From Limonium bicolor (taxonomy: Eukaryota > Streptophyta > Magnoliopsida > Caryophyllales > Plumbaginaceae), in NCBI GenBank assembly GCA_023374045.1, contig CM041778.1, forward strand, positions 285,983,533 through 286,047,532: a stretch of DNA of 64,000 bases, in the 5' to 3' direction. Positions 23,142 to 35,646 of this stretch are shown in pieces. Positions within the stretch are counted from its first letter, which is position 1. Each line of letters starts with the position of its first letter. Under the pieces are notes generated by a model that was not told where the DNA came from, ran no database searches, and saw nothing but the letters and a program-made list of their open reading frames with translations. The translations under genes were made by a program, and so were the position numbers.

Positions 23142-23478
23142 CTGGTCTAGAAGAGGGCCCTGGCGCCTCAGACCGGTCCCACCACATTCAGGCGGCCTTG
23201 CGGACCCCGACCCCTTCCCCTTCTAGGATCTGTGTACCTCTGATCTGGGGTGGCTGATTCGCCGTCTTCGGGCCATCGGTGGTCGCAGTGGCCTTACCCT
23301 TCCATTGCCCCTTGGGCCTGTAGTTTCTACTGTTCGGGTTCTGCCAGCACTCATAGTCGCGGTGCCCCATCTTTTTGCAGTATCGGCAATGCACATCATT
23401 ACCCTTGCAGTCCTTGCCGGGGTGGTCTCCGTTACACACACTTGCCGTAATAGTGGCGCTCCGGTCCAGAGCCCGTTG

Positions 23479-23564
23479 CTAGTTGCTAACACATCACACA
23501 CACTCAGTACATACTTCACAAGTTTAACACACACTAGATTTCGGTATTGAAATTTATTAATTAC
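23479..23564 (-). other. Gag intron 2 in element B
   Basis: aagg|gtaatt ... actag|caacg, 86 nt. It is the counterpart of 10964-11046 in A, in the same phase, with the acceptor moved by three bases relative to A. Confidence 0.65.
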
Positions 23565-23818
23565 CCTTGGGTGGGTAAGAGCGTAAGGGCTTGGCCGCAT
23601 ATGCGTAGTGAGCTGCAGAGGCCCTCAGCAGTGGTGGTCTGGGTCTGGCCCTTGCCACCCTGTTGCTGTCCTTTCTGGGACTGGGGGTATGGCTTCTTCC
23701 TCTTTCCTCCCCCTTGCCCTGCGTGCCTTGGCCCTCGCTCATGGCCTTGCGCTTGAGCGCACTCTCCTCGTCCCTCAGACGGACGGTGATCTCCAATTGC
23801 AGCGGCATGGTAGCACTC

Positions 23819-23914
23819 CTATATTTAGGGTGTCAGTTATGCCCCGCCAAACAAATTCACATCACATTAACTTGCTATACATACTCATTCACTTATACTG
23901 TAGTTTCATATTAC
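23819..23914 (-). other. Gag intron 1 in element B
   Basis: ttgag|gtaata ... atatag|gagtgc, 96 nt. It is the counterpart of 10602-10703 in A; the exon sequence either side is conserved while the interior is not. Confidence 0.65.
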
Positions 23915-24802
23915 CTCAAGGTGGTATACCCGCTCGGCCCCATGCCGTAGCGTAGACGGTAGCTCAACCCGTTGTAAAACGGTTCACTAAAATACGGTCT
24001 GAATAGCCCAGATCCGGTAGCAGATGGATGAGTCCGATAAAAGCGGTGTAGTACTCATCGACTGTCATCTTGTCTCCCTGTCTCAAACTGTCAAGCTCTA
24101 GGTGCTGGCCTCCTGGACGTAGAATAGGGTAGTACTTGGCTCGCAGCAGGGCCGTGTACTCCCTCCACTGGAAGGTAGGATCACCAACTCTTCCCTCCCT
24201 TACCAGCTTCCACCATATATGAGCCGATCCCTCAGATAGTAAGCGGCTAGTCGGACCTTGGCACCAGCAGGAACGTCCAAGGCTCGAAAGCGGTCTCCAT
24301 CTCGGAGATGTACGCCTCCAGCTTACTAGGGTCGGTCTCCCCACTGAAAGACGGTGGTCTCAGATCCGCCAACGCCTTGACCTAGTTGGTCCTCGCGCGG
24401 CTGTGGTTGCGGTTGTGGCCCTTGTTGACCCTCACCGCCTTGCTGCTGCTGCTGCATCGCAGCTACAATTGGGGTACCATCTGAGCTACGGCGGCTGCTA
24501 CTGCCTCAGCCTCGCCATAACCTGAGCCGTAGTATTCTCGCCCTGGTCATCTGTATCTCCAGTACCGTGTCCACGGCCTCTACCTCTCGTCGACCTGACA
24601 TCTGAATTCACATGATCACTCATTAGTAATATGCTTGCCACTTATCGGTCCAACGATTGTAACGCTTTTCCCGACCATAAGGTATTTTCACACTTAGTTA
24701 GTGGTTAACCTTTCCATAACTGTTCACTTAGGTACTGTAGTTAGGTTTCCTAACCGGTATATATCCCTAAGCTCGGTATTCTTGCCATCAGAGTGATACT
24801 TC

Positions 24803-24814
24803 GCTCTGATACCA
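24803..24814 (-). other. Element B primer binding site (tRNA-iMet)
   Basis: Minus strand tggtatcagagc, five bases from the 5' LTR edge at 24820. As in A and C, it is followed by a near-complementary tract (tcactctgat, one mismatch) that could fold back on it. Confidence 0.9.
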
Positions 24815-26143
24815 CTTTTTGTCAAACACCCCTACTACGCACATAACATTTACTGTTGAAATCGTAGTGGAATTTAAACAGCTAACAATAACTAAACGAT
24901 TGGTGCTACAAACGCCGTCAACCAACCCACGTGGTTAACAAGGCTGAATAATACGAGTGTATCGGTCTGATGATCAGACTCCCGAGCATAGAACTAATAA
25001 CCACATATACATTAACATATTACCGAGTATTTACTTACATCCTTCACTGTATACCATCACTGTAAACTGTTCACAACCAAAATATATAACGCCACGGGAG
25101 CACAGACGCATCCCGGGCCAACATCCAAAAGTATCAAAAGTAAACCTGCAGCCTAGAATCTAAAGCCATTCCGCTTCTTCGATCCTCATCCTGCAGTAAA
25201 AGAACTATGGAGCCCCCAGGGTCAGCAACCCTTGGCTGTATGGTTAACGCGCAGCCCTCGGCTACCGGATACGCGCAACTACTTGTCATGGTGACATGCA
25301 TTCATTTTAAAACACACGACATAATGCATTATCATAACATAGGTATGTACCACCAACATCACACATAACACACGAGAACAATTCCATTTAGGAAGTGAAC
25401 CAATATAATTAGTTCCCATTGAGAGCCTATAGAATGTTGCCATGCTCATGCTAAGCTCGTTACATAACTCGTTCCGTCCTGTTGATTGAACGGATAACTT
25501 AACCAAGGTGCCTCGGATTATAGTGATCCAAGCACACCGAAAAACAACACATAGTATGCCCCTGTGGCCGCGACGTGAGTCAGTAAAATAGCCTGGATAA
25601 GCTAAAGGGAAGGTTGGAAACCAAATTGGAAAACAACCATAACATCAAAGAGAATCGAACCGGTTTGACATCGCTCCCATACTCACAACCGTGGCCGGAA
25701 CAGACCGGACTCCTCACTTCCCCCGTTAGCACTTGTTAGTATTTCAACATTGAACTCAGTAAATAATTCACAATATAGGTCAGTCTTGTTAGACACACAC
25801 AAGGGAAGAGAGAGTCATACTTACAACATAATATATTTAACAACTGTAAACTCTTTACATGGTTTAATCTTACAAGTCATTAACACACAAAAAACAAACA
25901 GCACACAACCGGTGTAAACCGGTAGGCAACCAGACTGCAAGAAAACCATACCTTGGTCCTGCTTCGATTTGTTTCACACCAGTCACTCCTATACATGATT
26001 AATAACGTCGGTTAATTAATTTATTTAACCTCAAAGTTACTAAATGTTTTAACATGTTATATGACAGTTTAATGTCTTAACTTATACTTGATTACCTACA
26101 TTATACCCCCTAGGGTTTTTCTTACTTGTTTTGTTTTTTTTTT

Positions 26144-26549
26144 GGGAAATTCACGAGATACCTCTGTTTTCTTTCGTAATTCACAATATACCCTTGTGGT
26201 TTTAGTATTCCACTTTAAACATGCTTAAATGTTGTCCAAAATTGATGAAACTTACATGGACGATGCAAAAGTGTTATATTTTGGTCTCAATTCAAATTTG
26301 AAGTTTTTAAGCTCACTGTGACATGTGGGACCCAATGAACAATCACATATTCATTGGGTCCCACAGGTCACATGTGAGCTTAAAAAACTCCAGAATTTGA
26401 TATGTACCAAAAATATAACACTTTAGCATCGTCATGTAAAGTTACATCAATTTTGGACAACATTTAAGCATGTTTAAAGTTGAATTACGAAAATCATAGG
26501 GGTATATTGTGAATTACGAAGAAAACAGGGGTATATCGTGAATTTTCCC
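26144..26549. mobile_element. Foldback MITE in element B 5' LTR
   Basis: A 406-bp insertion absent from the left LTR copy, which shows the empty poly-T site. Its two halves are inverted repeats of about 190 bp, with ends gggaaattcacgagatac and, on the other strand, gggaaaattcacgatatac. It has no ORF. A target duplication cannot be read because it lies in a T run. The superfamily is not clear. Confidence 0.8.
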
Positions 26550-26565
26550 TTTTTTTTACAATTTT

Positions 26566-26895
26566 AGGTCCGACCGACCTACCGACCGACCTTAACGCAG
26601 GTCGGTCCATTCCAGAACATATTACCGGCAAAATTTTCCTACTCCGACCGACCTTGTAAGTTCGGTCCCATGTTCGGTCCATTCCGAGGTTTCTTCCCTT
26701 TGAAATTCAGGCCCGACCGAACTTGTAAGTCCCCGGTCCCCAGTTCGGTCTATTCCAGAGACTCAATCCGTACTAAAAATCCATGCCCGACCGACCTTGT
26801 AAGTCCCGGTCCCCCAAGGTCGGTCCATTCCAAACCAATTCTCGCAGGGTAAACTGGGCTCGACCGCCTTGGCAAGTTCGGTCGCAAGGTCGGTC
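26566..26895. repeat. GC-rich palindromic array in element B right LTR
   Basis: Same array as 1871-2204: repeated gaccgaccttg / caaggtcggtc halves. Copies differ by small indels. Confidence 0.7.
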
Positions 26896-27696
26896 TGCTC
26901 CAGACCCTTATTTTCCATTGCCCCATTTAATTCCAAACTTCTCCTAAGGCCTCCTAATGTTTTCTAACATCATTTGGTACACTTATATCCTCATACAACT
27001 CCATGAAACTCATTATCTATCACCTTAAACACTTACTCATTTCATCCGAAATTCTAACACTTTGTTATTTTCCTCCTTAGTTTCCAAGTGGTGTTTCATA
27101 CCTATGATAACCACTATGCCAATAATGTTTCCTCACCACTACAAACATCATCTCCCAAACATTTTTTTCTTTCTAAGCAACTCTGTGACAATCTTAACAA
27201 GTTTATAACTCCATGCAACAAATCACTTCATCCCTTTTCACTAACAATGCACAAGTCCTAAATACATCCCCATGATCTTGAAATTCCCAAAACTTCTTTT
27301 GCATTCTAAATCCTCTAAACATTGCCTAAGCCCTTTTTACATCTTTAAACAACTCAAATGCATGTTTCTTCCACTAGTTGATCACCTTCCATACTAAACA
27401 TTTCCTAGCTTACCAAACTCACTCTAAACCCTTTAGAACTTCTTGTTTCTTACCTAAAATTTTGACATAGGTTCTCCTAGAACATTACTAACCAACACAC
27501 ATTGTTTCTCCATTAAACACACAAGAACACCTAAATTCACCAAGAACACTCTCACACACAAAGTTTCACCCAGTTACACACATTACATATAGTGCATAAT
27601 TTAAAGCATGACACTTAGCCCTTAAATAACATGGCTCTTAGGCCCTTAAGATGCATAAATCTTAAACACTGAATTTCACAATATATTTGCCTTGAC

Positions 27697-28186
27697 CTGC
27701 AAATACCTCAACAATCATATGCCTTTTACTAAGCCTTAAGAGCATTCTTCTAAGTCATTCACCATTGCTCCTTAGATCATTTTTAACAAGCAACATGCCT
27801 CATTTCTCCTAAGACTTTAAACCACATTAGGTTAGAGCTATTTACCTCTTTTTCCTCACAAACTTCTTTCTTGTTTCCTTGACTAATTGGCAAGGCTTTA
27901 GTTGCTTGTCAACTTCTAAACATTATACAAATGATATAATAAGTATACAAGCTTTAAGCTTCATCATTGTAAACCCTAGTTACATATATTGTTTTAAAGC
28001 ATTAAGGTAGTTGTTTTACCTTGGTATTTGAAGAGAGTTTGAATATCTATCAAGAGAGGACTCCACCTAGTCCTTGAAAGGTTGGAATGAAGCTAGAACA
28101 AAGCAATATAAAGAGCACCATCAATGGTGATTTTCGGTCAAGATAAAAACATGGAAGAAACATCATTTTTCTTTGAGATTCCTTAC
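27697..28186 (-). other. Candidate leader intron in element B 5' LTR
   Basis: Minus strand donor cttctag|gtaagg and acceptor tatttgcag|gtcaaagg, 490 nt. It is conserved at the boundaries with A (7652-7837) and C (32168-32678). The copy in the left LTR is at 4929-5422. Confidence 0.45.
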
Positions 28187-29121
28187 CTAGAAGCAAAGGA
28201 GATCAATAATATGTAGAAATATAAGCTCAAGCTCCTTCAATGGTGGAACTACATGGCACCGAAATGGTGGTCTTGAAGTTTTGAGAAGATAGGAATGAAG
28301 AGCTTGATGAGAAGAAGAGAATGATGGTGTTTGTTTTTGATTTGGTTAAGTGAGCTAGGAGATAATGACAATGGAAGTTGGTGTTGATGGTGGTGCTGTA
28401 GCAAAACTGTGAGAGAGCAAGAAGATGAAGTTGGAGACGGTGGGAAATGAAGAGAATGAGAGAATAAAGATAAGTGAGTTTGTTTAGATATTTAAGTAAA
28501 GTAAATAGTGATTTACTTTATCTATTTTTCTATCTTATCAAATTAACAAGGGGATGAGTCATCCCATAAGAAAACGGCCCCCTTTATTACATAAGGGGTA
28601 TTTTAGTCTTTATTTGTCAATTTAATTACTTATAATAACATATGTTACAAACTAGCTTATTAAAGTTACTATTCATAAAAACAAGGCACATAGATGTGAA
28701 ATTTTTGATTTCCCATTGATATAGACTTCCAAATGTGATACTATATAGTACACATGTTAATTAAAGAGTAATGATGGACATTTAGCCATTCAAAACTCAT
28801 TTACAAGACAATTTTTCAAAAATGTGCTTTAAGACTCCTTAAAGCACATTTTGTGTTTTAACTTGTTTTCAAGCTTGGTTTTCTTTGCTAACTGGTTTAA
28901 TATGTTCATTAGTATATAAATAAGGTCTTGGTAAGTTCATTAGGTCTTAACCAAGCTTATCCCAAGCTTAGAGCACATTTTGGCTCTTATTGACCTTAAA
29001 GCACATTTTGTGTTTTCTATGGTTTAATTTGCTTACTAATGCTTCTAAGACTCTTTTTAGTCTTAATATACCATATTTAAATGTTTAAACAACATACTAA
29101 GGTTTGGGGTATTTCATACAT

Positions 29122-29684
29122 AAGATGATAAAAATGTGACATATAATATAAGAGTACAATTCATGAAAATAAATGTATAAGTATATATATGTAATGCGCA
29201 AGCATATGTGAGAATATATAAATAATAAGTATATGGTATAGTTGGAAATTATATAATATAAAAGAGTAAATGTTATTACATTAATAAGTTATAAAGTACA
29301 AATTATTTAGTTTGAAATTTAATAAAACTTGTAACAAGTCTTGTATATTATAATACATTGTACTATAATAAACGGGAAAATAATAATACCATACACCATT
29401 AGTGTATGCATTCATGCAACTATAAATTATATGCCTAAGTTCAAATAAGAATAATATTAATGCATATATTGAATTATAAACATTAGTATACGAGCATAAG
29501 ATATCACATGAATTAACGCTGCATATATACATGCAACTATAGGTTATAAATGTGTACTCGTATACCTAACCTAATTGGTTGAATTTAATACCTAAGTATA
29601 AACGTGAATGTATATTTGTATACTCGTGAATATTATGGGATACAATGGAATAAATCCTAATGTTCGAAAACACTAAGACTAAGA
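29122..29684. other. AT-rich spacer between elements B and D
   Basis: About 560 bp of AT-rich sequence, with tacat (29117-29121) at its left and the putative D target site cgttt (29685-29689) at its right. It probably continues the locus at 1-514. I see no gene here. Confidence 0.6.
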
Positions 29685-29792
29685 CGTTTTGTAACACCCC
29701 TACTAATCCGGCTCCTAATTATCGTATAAACGTCATACTTAGTAATTAAATCGCAGCGGTAAATAACAGACTGTCGTTCTAATGGTATCACC

Positions 29793-29820
29793 GTTATCAC
29801 TCGCCCATACGGGTGATAAC
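29793..29820 (-). other. LTR-terminal hairpin of D, subfamily variant
   Basis: gttatcac and gtgataac form an 8-bp stem around a second inverted repeat (cccgtatggg). Both arms differ from those in A (gttaacc/ggttaac), yet pairing is kept. Confidence 0.6.
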
Positions 29821-32167
29821 GCGTTACATGATAATCAACATACAAAACGTATTCCCACAGTGACCACAAGAGATAGATAGTAGTGCTTAAATAAAACTAA
29901 AATATATACAACATCAATCCGTCTTATACATAAACCGTTCAGTTTACAAAACCCGAGTCCAAAATAACCATAGTCTCAGTCCGTACCAAGTCTAACCAAA
30001 AGTCTCTAAAACCGTCGCGCCCCGCGTAGACCCTCCAGCTAGTCTCCTGAAAATAAACATGGTTGTGGTACGGAATCAACCCCTGCTGAGTATGTTATCA
30101 CATGCCCCGTCATGCCTCCTCAAACCCCTCACTAAATTGGTCGAGAGCATGAAATTCGTTACATGCAATACCGTTTTAATATTTAAACTGTAAAACATTT
30201 AACAGTTATAACCATACAATAAACACAACCATTAACACACATAATATAATCCACACAGTATAACCAATGAACAACAAGACGAAGCAACGAGAATAATAAA
30301 CAAGTATTAACTCCCGTCCTTGGCATAAAGTCCAATATTGTTCGTCAATGTACAAGTTACAAGCTGTTATAAATGTTTGGTTATACCTAGTGACAATGTC
30401 TCGTTAAAACGACGTGTCTCTAAATTACCCATATACTATGGCGGGTCACCCACGACAGTAGCCACTCCAGCAGTAGAGTCTCCGACCAACGAACCGTCCT
30501 AGCTCGCGGGAAATTTCTTGATACTTGCGGACCCGTACGCGGACATCCTAGTATCGTTTTTGTGATCATAGCGCACACCAAGAGCCACATCCTATTGGCT
30601 TTGTTTCGTTAAATAATTATACCATCGCATCGAATTACCAATTTTTTTACTAACACAGCAGACTAAGGTCGTTAGTCCAATCCGGAGTATGTAAACTCGG
30701 GATCCAGTGTTAGATACGAGAGCGGCGTTAGAAAAGGCCTATGCTCCGTATTAAAGTCTCGGATAATATATATATATATATCTTTTATCCTAGTGCTACA
30801 ACGTTTTTCTGACGATCCTTATATTACATATAAGATAGCACCATAGCCGCTAGTTCGTTTTATACATATAGGTCCATATATAGGAACCAATACTGTTATC
30901 GCAAAAACAGTAAATAATAAGCAGCTTAAATATACAGTTCATGCATATTTATTCACACAATCAGACAAACAATCTTATCACAGATTACACAAAAGTCTGA
31001 ACTGAGGAAGCCCTTAGAGACAATCAGAGACACATAACAACATACCGTTCACCCTGATTATATATGAAATACCCCAAACCCTGATAATTGTTTAAATACT
31101 AAACTATGGTATGTAAAGGCTAAAAAAAGTGTCTTAGAGACATCAGTGAACAATTAAACCATAGTAAATGCAATAAAGCACTAAGATACAGTTTGAGCAA
31201 AAACATGCTCTAAGCTTGGAGTGAACTTGGTTAGGACCCAAAGAGCCTACCAAGACCCAACGATATTCAATTGTGATTTAATAAGGCTGATTAAGTCCTT
31301 AGGAAACTTTGGTAGACAGTTAAACCAAATAAAACACAAGAAAATACCTTAAAGGCAATATGAGCAAAAATGTGCTCTAAGCTTGGGATAAATTTGTATA
31401 AGACCTAAAGGTCATATCTATACCTTATAAATATGTTAATGAACATATTAAATCAATTACCAAAAAACCAAGCTTGAAAACAAGTTAAAACACAAAATGT
31501 GCTTTAAGGAGTCTTAAAGCACATTTCTGAAAAATTGTCTTGTAAATGAGTTTTGAGTGGCTAAATGTCCATCATTACTCTTTAATCAACATGTGTACTA
31601 TATAGTATCACATTTGGAAGTCTATATCAATGGGAAATAAAAAAATTTCACTTCTATGTGCCTTGTTTTTATGAATAGTAACTTTTATAAGCTAGTTTGT
31701 AACATATGTTGTTATAAGTAATTAAATTGGTCAACAAAGACTATTATACCCTTCTAATATGTAAGGGGGCACGGTTTTAGTGGTGTGAGTCACCATACTT
31801 GGCCATCCAACTAAGAAAAGTAAAAGAAAATAAAGTAAAGTTACTATTTGCTTATAATAAATATCTTCAAACTTTGCCTCTCTCCTCACCTTTCTTCATT
31901 TCCTCTTGTTCCCACCGTCATCTTCCTCCATTCTCCCAACCAAAACCGTTCATGGTGCAGCACCTCTCTTCTCCAACTTCAATTGCTCACCAAATGTTCA
32001 TTAATGCTCCAAATCAAATTCTAAGACCATATTTGTCTTAGTTAGACCAAGCTCTTCACTTCTATCTTTTCAAATCTTCAAGAACTCCATTTTGGTGCCA
32101 TGAAGAATCTCCATTGAAGGGGGAAAAGCTCATCTTCTTTCATATTGTCATTCTCCTTTGTTTCAAG

Positions 32168-32678
32168 GTAACAAAAACCAAAGAAAATCTAAGTTTCCTC
32201 TCATTTTTGTATGTGTCCGAAAATTCACCTCACAATGGTGCTTTTCTTGCTATCTTCATAGCTTAATTCAAAATTCAAAGGACTAGGAGGAGTCCTATCT
32301 TGCTACTTAACCAAGCTCTCTTCCGAATTCCAAAGGTAATCATCAAATTTTGGTGTTTTAAGACACATATGAAACCTAGGGTTTAACTATGAGTTGGAGT
32401 ATTAAACTTAATGCTCATTACCCTTATATGTGTATTGATTAGAAGATTGACAAGTGATAAAAGCCCTTGCCGATTTTCTATCAAGGAAGAACAAAGAAAA
32501 CAAGTGGGAAGTCTTGAAAGAAAAGAGGTAAATGTGTTAACCTAATGTGGTTTAAAAGCCTTAGAAGAAATGATTGTGTTGCTTATGGAAAATACCTACG
32601 GAGCCAATGGTGAATGACCTAGAGAAATGCTCTCAAGGAGTTTATTAAGGGCATATGTATTGTTGGGTGTATTTGCAG
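32168..32678 (+). other. Candidate leader intron in element C LTR
   Basis: tcaag|gtaaca ... tatttgcag|gtcaaagg, 511 nt. Boundaries match those in A and B. Confidence 0.4.
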
Positions 32679-33485
32679 GTCAAAGGCATTACTTATGTGG
32701 GAAATTCAGTGTTTAAGGTTTATGCAATTTAAGGGCCTAAGAGCCATGTTATTTAAGGGCCTAAGTGCCAAGTAATTTAAGCTTATGCACTATATTGTGA
32801 TGTAGTGCTAAATTGTGTGAAGTTTGTGTATAAATGTGTTTGATGGATTTTAGGTGTTCTTGAATGAAATAAGGTAAAAACCTAAGTGTTTGGATGTGAG
32901 TATATACAAGAGAAGCTGTGGCCAAATTTGGAAAATGTATAAGAAGTTCTAAGTGATTTAAACAAGTTTTGGTGAACTAGGAAGTGTTAAAGGTGAACAA
33001 GTGTTTTTCTAGTGAAGAAAACATGTATTAAGGTGATTTAGAGTGATGCAAGGATTTAGGTATTATCTTGGAAGTTCTAGGAATTCAATGTGTGTTTTTG
33101 AGAGTGTATTCAAGTCTTGGAGAAGTTTGTTTAAGGTTTAGGAATGTTGATGTACAAGGAAGAAGTGATGTATAGGTAAGATGTGAAAAAGGAGATTTAG
33201 TTAGTAAGAAAAGAAGTTGAGAGATGATGTTAAGGTGTAGAGGAAACACCTTGGTATAGTGGTCGTTATAAGTGAAATACCACTTAGAAATCTTAAGGAG
33301 AAAACATTCCAAGTGCTAGGAAATTTGTAAGAAATTTGTGAATGACAAAATGGTTTTGGTGTGTGATTTAAAGAGTTTAGTACATGACTAAAGGTGTGTT
33401 TGATGTGCCAAATGATGTTAGAACACATTAGGAGGCTTGAGGAAAAATTTGGAGAAAGTTTGACAATGTATGGGAAGTTTCTGCA

Positions 33486-33603
33486 CCCGACCTACCCAGG
33501 GGACCGACCCCAGTCTGGGTCGGTCGGGCTGAAACTGTGAACTTAGGTGATCTCTGCAGCCGACCTACCCAGGGGGTGGGTCGGTCGGTGGGTCGGTCGG
33601 ACC
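33486..33603 (+). repeat. GC-rich palindromes in element C 5' LTR
   Basis: Two copies of cccgacctaccc...gggtcggtcggg-type inverted repeats. The 3' LTR copy is at 42954-43072. The position matches the arrays in A and B, but the sequence is different from A. Confidence 0.7.
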
Positions 33604-35516
33604 TTTAAAAAAAAAAAAATTTTAAAAACTAAATTGTAAGAATGTTAAGTGGTATTAGTGGTATGCCATTAAGAGAGTATTGGTGATTAGAAAAATAATT
33701 ATAAAAGGACTTAAGAGATTAAGTTAAGTAAGATAATTTAAATGTTTAAGGTTATAAAATGATATGTAATGATGGGGATTGATTAGTAATGATGTTATAA
33801 AGTTGTTAAGGACATGTTAGGTGAGTTTTAATGGCAATTAAGTGGGTGAAAAGTTGTATCAAAATGTAAAAGTAAAACAAGTTAAAATGTAAAGTTATGT
33901 AACTAAGTTAACGGGGGAAAGTTAAGCATTAGACATTAAATAATCAAGCAACCCCGATGTTAATAAAAACACATGTGATGTTAACAGTTGTTCGAGAATT
34001 GCTCGAGGAACATAAGTGGACGTGGTAAAGTGGACTCCGGTGACAGGTATGGTTTTCTTGCAACCTGTGTCCTACCGGATTACACCGGCTTGTATGCCAA
34101 TGTGTTTTTCTGTATGTTTGCCACGTTGTAAGATTAAACATGTAATGAGTTTACAGTAATTCATTTATGTGGCGTGTACAACTCCGATACCATTTAACCT
34201 CGGAAGTGTTAACCTTAGTTAACTGAGTCTAGGATCACATGAGAGTTCGGTATTCGGAGTAAACGACCCGAACCATGAGACGTACTAACCACGGCTATGC
34301 GTGTGTTAATTGTGTGATATGTGTATGTGAATGTAGGGATCTCCCTTGTGTGTTTAACCCAGTTGTAACTGTATGGTGTGTAGTTATGATAGACTCCATA
34401 GTGGGGTTCTAACTAATATCTAAGGTAAGTATGTACTAACAGTAGTGAGGAATCCGGTTTGGCCGGTCGTGCGTTGTTTGGGAGAGGGTATCCTTTTTAG
34501 CCTTACCCTTCTCTTTGTTGTGGTTGTTTCCCTCACGGGTTATGATCTCCCATTAGCTTATTCCAAAGCTTAGCTATTCTGACTTATGATCGGTTTAGGG
34601 GGAACATGTGTTTGTGTGGTGTGTTCGGGCCACCAAACCCGAACCGCCTTAACTTAAGTTACTCGTCCGACTATTAGGACGGTAATGAGTGTTGTTGCTA
34701 TTGTATAACGAGCTTATCATGAGACTGGCAACATTCTCTAGGCTCACCAGTGTATAAACAATGTTTGGGTCGGTTCCTAAGAGAACCATTCCCGCTATGT
34801 TATGTATTTTGTTCGTGATGCAATGACAATTGTGATGTTATGATGTGCACGTTGAAACGTGCCAAGTGTTGTTATGTTTTGTTTGTGAGGAATGTTATAT
34901 GTTGTAAGATATGGAATGTGTGGATCATGGAAATGAATCCCAGTGTGTGATAAGAGGCGTCTAAGGATAACCCGATTTAAGGGTAAGTGTCGCCTATTAA
35001 GGAAGTAGCTCCATTAAAGGAGGAACACTCTAGGGATAATGAATACCTTGAGTGACTTATCAAGTAAGGATGTGTTATCCGTTTGTTGAGCCCATTGAGG
35101 CGAGATGTTATGTGTTGTGTGTTTATAGTTACATGCATGATTTAAATATAATCAACCGCATGCTAAGACGACAATTAGTTGTGTGTGGCCCGGTAGCATG
35201 TGGGCTGCGGGATTACCATACCAGCAAAGGTGCTGAGCCCTTGGGGGCCACCCTTTCTCTTCTTTTCCTATTTCAGGTACAAGGAGCTGGAAGCCGTTCG
35301 AGAGTAGGACGGGGTAGTCATTGTACATGGGTAATCGTTTATGTTGTATATATACAGTAGGTGTAGTAAGACCGAAATTGTTATCGGCATTAGTTATAAA
35401 TACTCGGTATAGTTGGAAGGTGTATGTTGTTGTTGTGTTAATGGAAAGGGATAGTAAGGTGTAGTCGCTCGAGAATTTAGCCCATCAGACCGGTACAATG
35501 TGTATGTATTAGCCTT

Positions 35517-35538
35517 GTTAGCCACGTGGGTGGCTAAC
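35517..35538 (+). other. Conserved LTR-terminal hairpin (element C)
   Basis: Stem gttagcc / ggctaac around cacgtg. Compared with A (gttaacc / ggttaac) one A-T pair is replaced by G-C on both arms, a compensatory change. Confidence 0.65.
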
Positions 35539-35634
35539 GGCGTGTAACACCAACGAGATAAGTAATGTGATGAGGTTGTCTTCCGCTGCAGTTTATTGTA
35601 AGTGTGTTATTGTTGGATGGGGTGTTACAAAAAG

Positions 35635-35646
35635 TGGTATCAGAGC
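35635..35646 (+). other. Element C primer binding site (tRNA-iMet) in a hairpin
   Basis: tggtatcagagc, five bases after the LTR. atcagagcga (35639-35648) and tcgctctgat (35653-35662) form a perfect 10-bp stem, as in A. Confidence 0.9.

Larger units (their letters stand above)
23142..24601 (-). pseudogene. gag: Element B gag, intron-containing and frameshifted
   Basis: Starts at the ATG complement 24599-24601, just after gaattcag, with an Arg/Gly-rich start as in A. The capsid region lies in the open piece 24344-23964 (WWKLV, YTALLRAKYY, DSLRQGDKMTVDEYY). After intron 1 comes EITVRLRDEE (open piece 23808-23557), then intron 2, then the double zinc-knuckle exon (open piece 23439-23188; HPGKDC, CRYCKKMGHRDYEC). 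Shifts near 24330, 24250, 23450 and 23195 break it. The exon is proposed to end at 23142 in ccag, a donor that is in phase with both downstream acceptors. Confidence 0.85.
515..29116 (-). mobile_element. Element B: Ty3/Gypsy chromovirus-like LTR retrotransposon carrying an ALKBH1-like gene
   Basis: A complete element on the minus strand. The LTR starts tgaaataccccaaacc (complement ending at 29116) and ends ggggtgttaca (complement starting at 515). A 5-bp target-site duplication tacat lies at 510-514 and 29117-29121. Reading on the minus strand the order is 5' LTR (24820-29116), iMet PBS (24803-24814), gag, AlkB-like ORF, protease-RT-RNase H-integrase, polypurine tract (6358-6375) and 3' LTR (515-6357). 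Element A is inserted in the integrase tail at 6882-18923. Without A the internal region is about 6.4 kb. The LTR copies differ in length because the left one carries solo LTR J and the right one a MITE; without these both are about 3.9 kb. Several frameshifts and stops make it inactive as assembled. Confidence 0.95.
24820..29116 (-). repeat. Element B 5' LTR, with nested MITE
   Basis: This right copy of the element B LTR is 4297 bp with the MITE at 26144-26549. The edges are clear against the tacat target site on the right and the PBS on the left. It contains the terminal hairpin (24917-24939), palindromic array (26566-26895) and candidate leader intron (27697-28186). No gene is supported. 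Confidence 0.94.
31065..35629 (+). repeat. Element C 5' LTR
   Basis: Starts tgaaataccccaaaccc, ends ggggtgttaca. It carries the leader-intron-like segment (32168-32678), GC palindromes (33486-33603) and terminal hairpin (35517-35538). No gene is supported. Confidence 0.95.
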
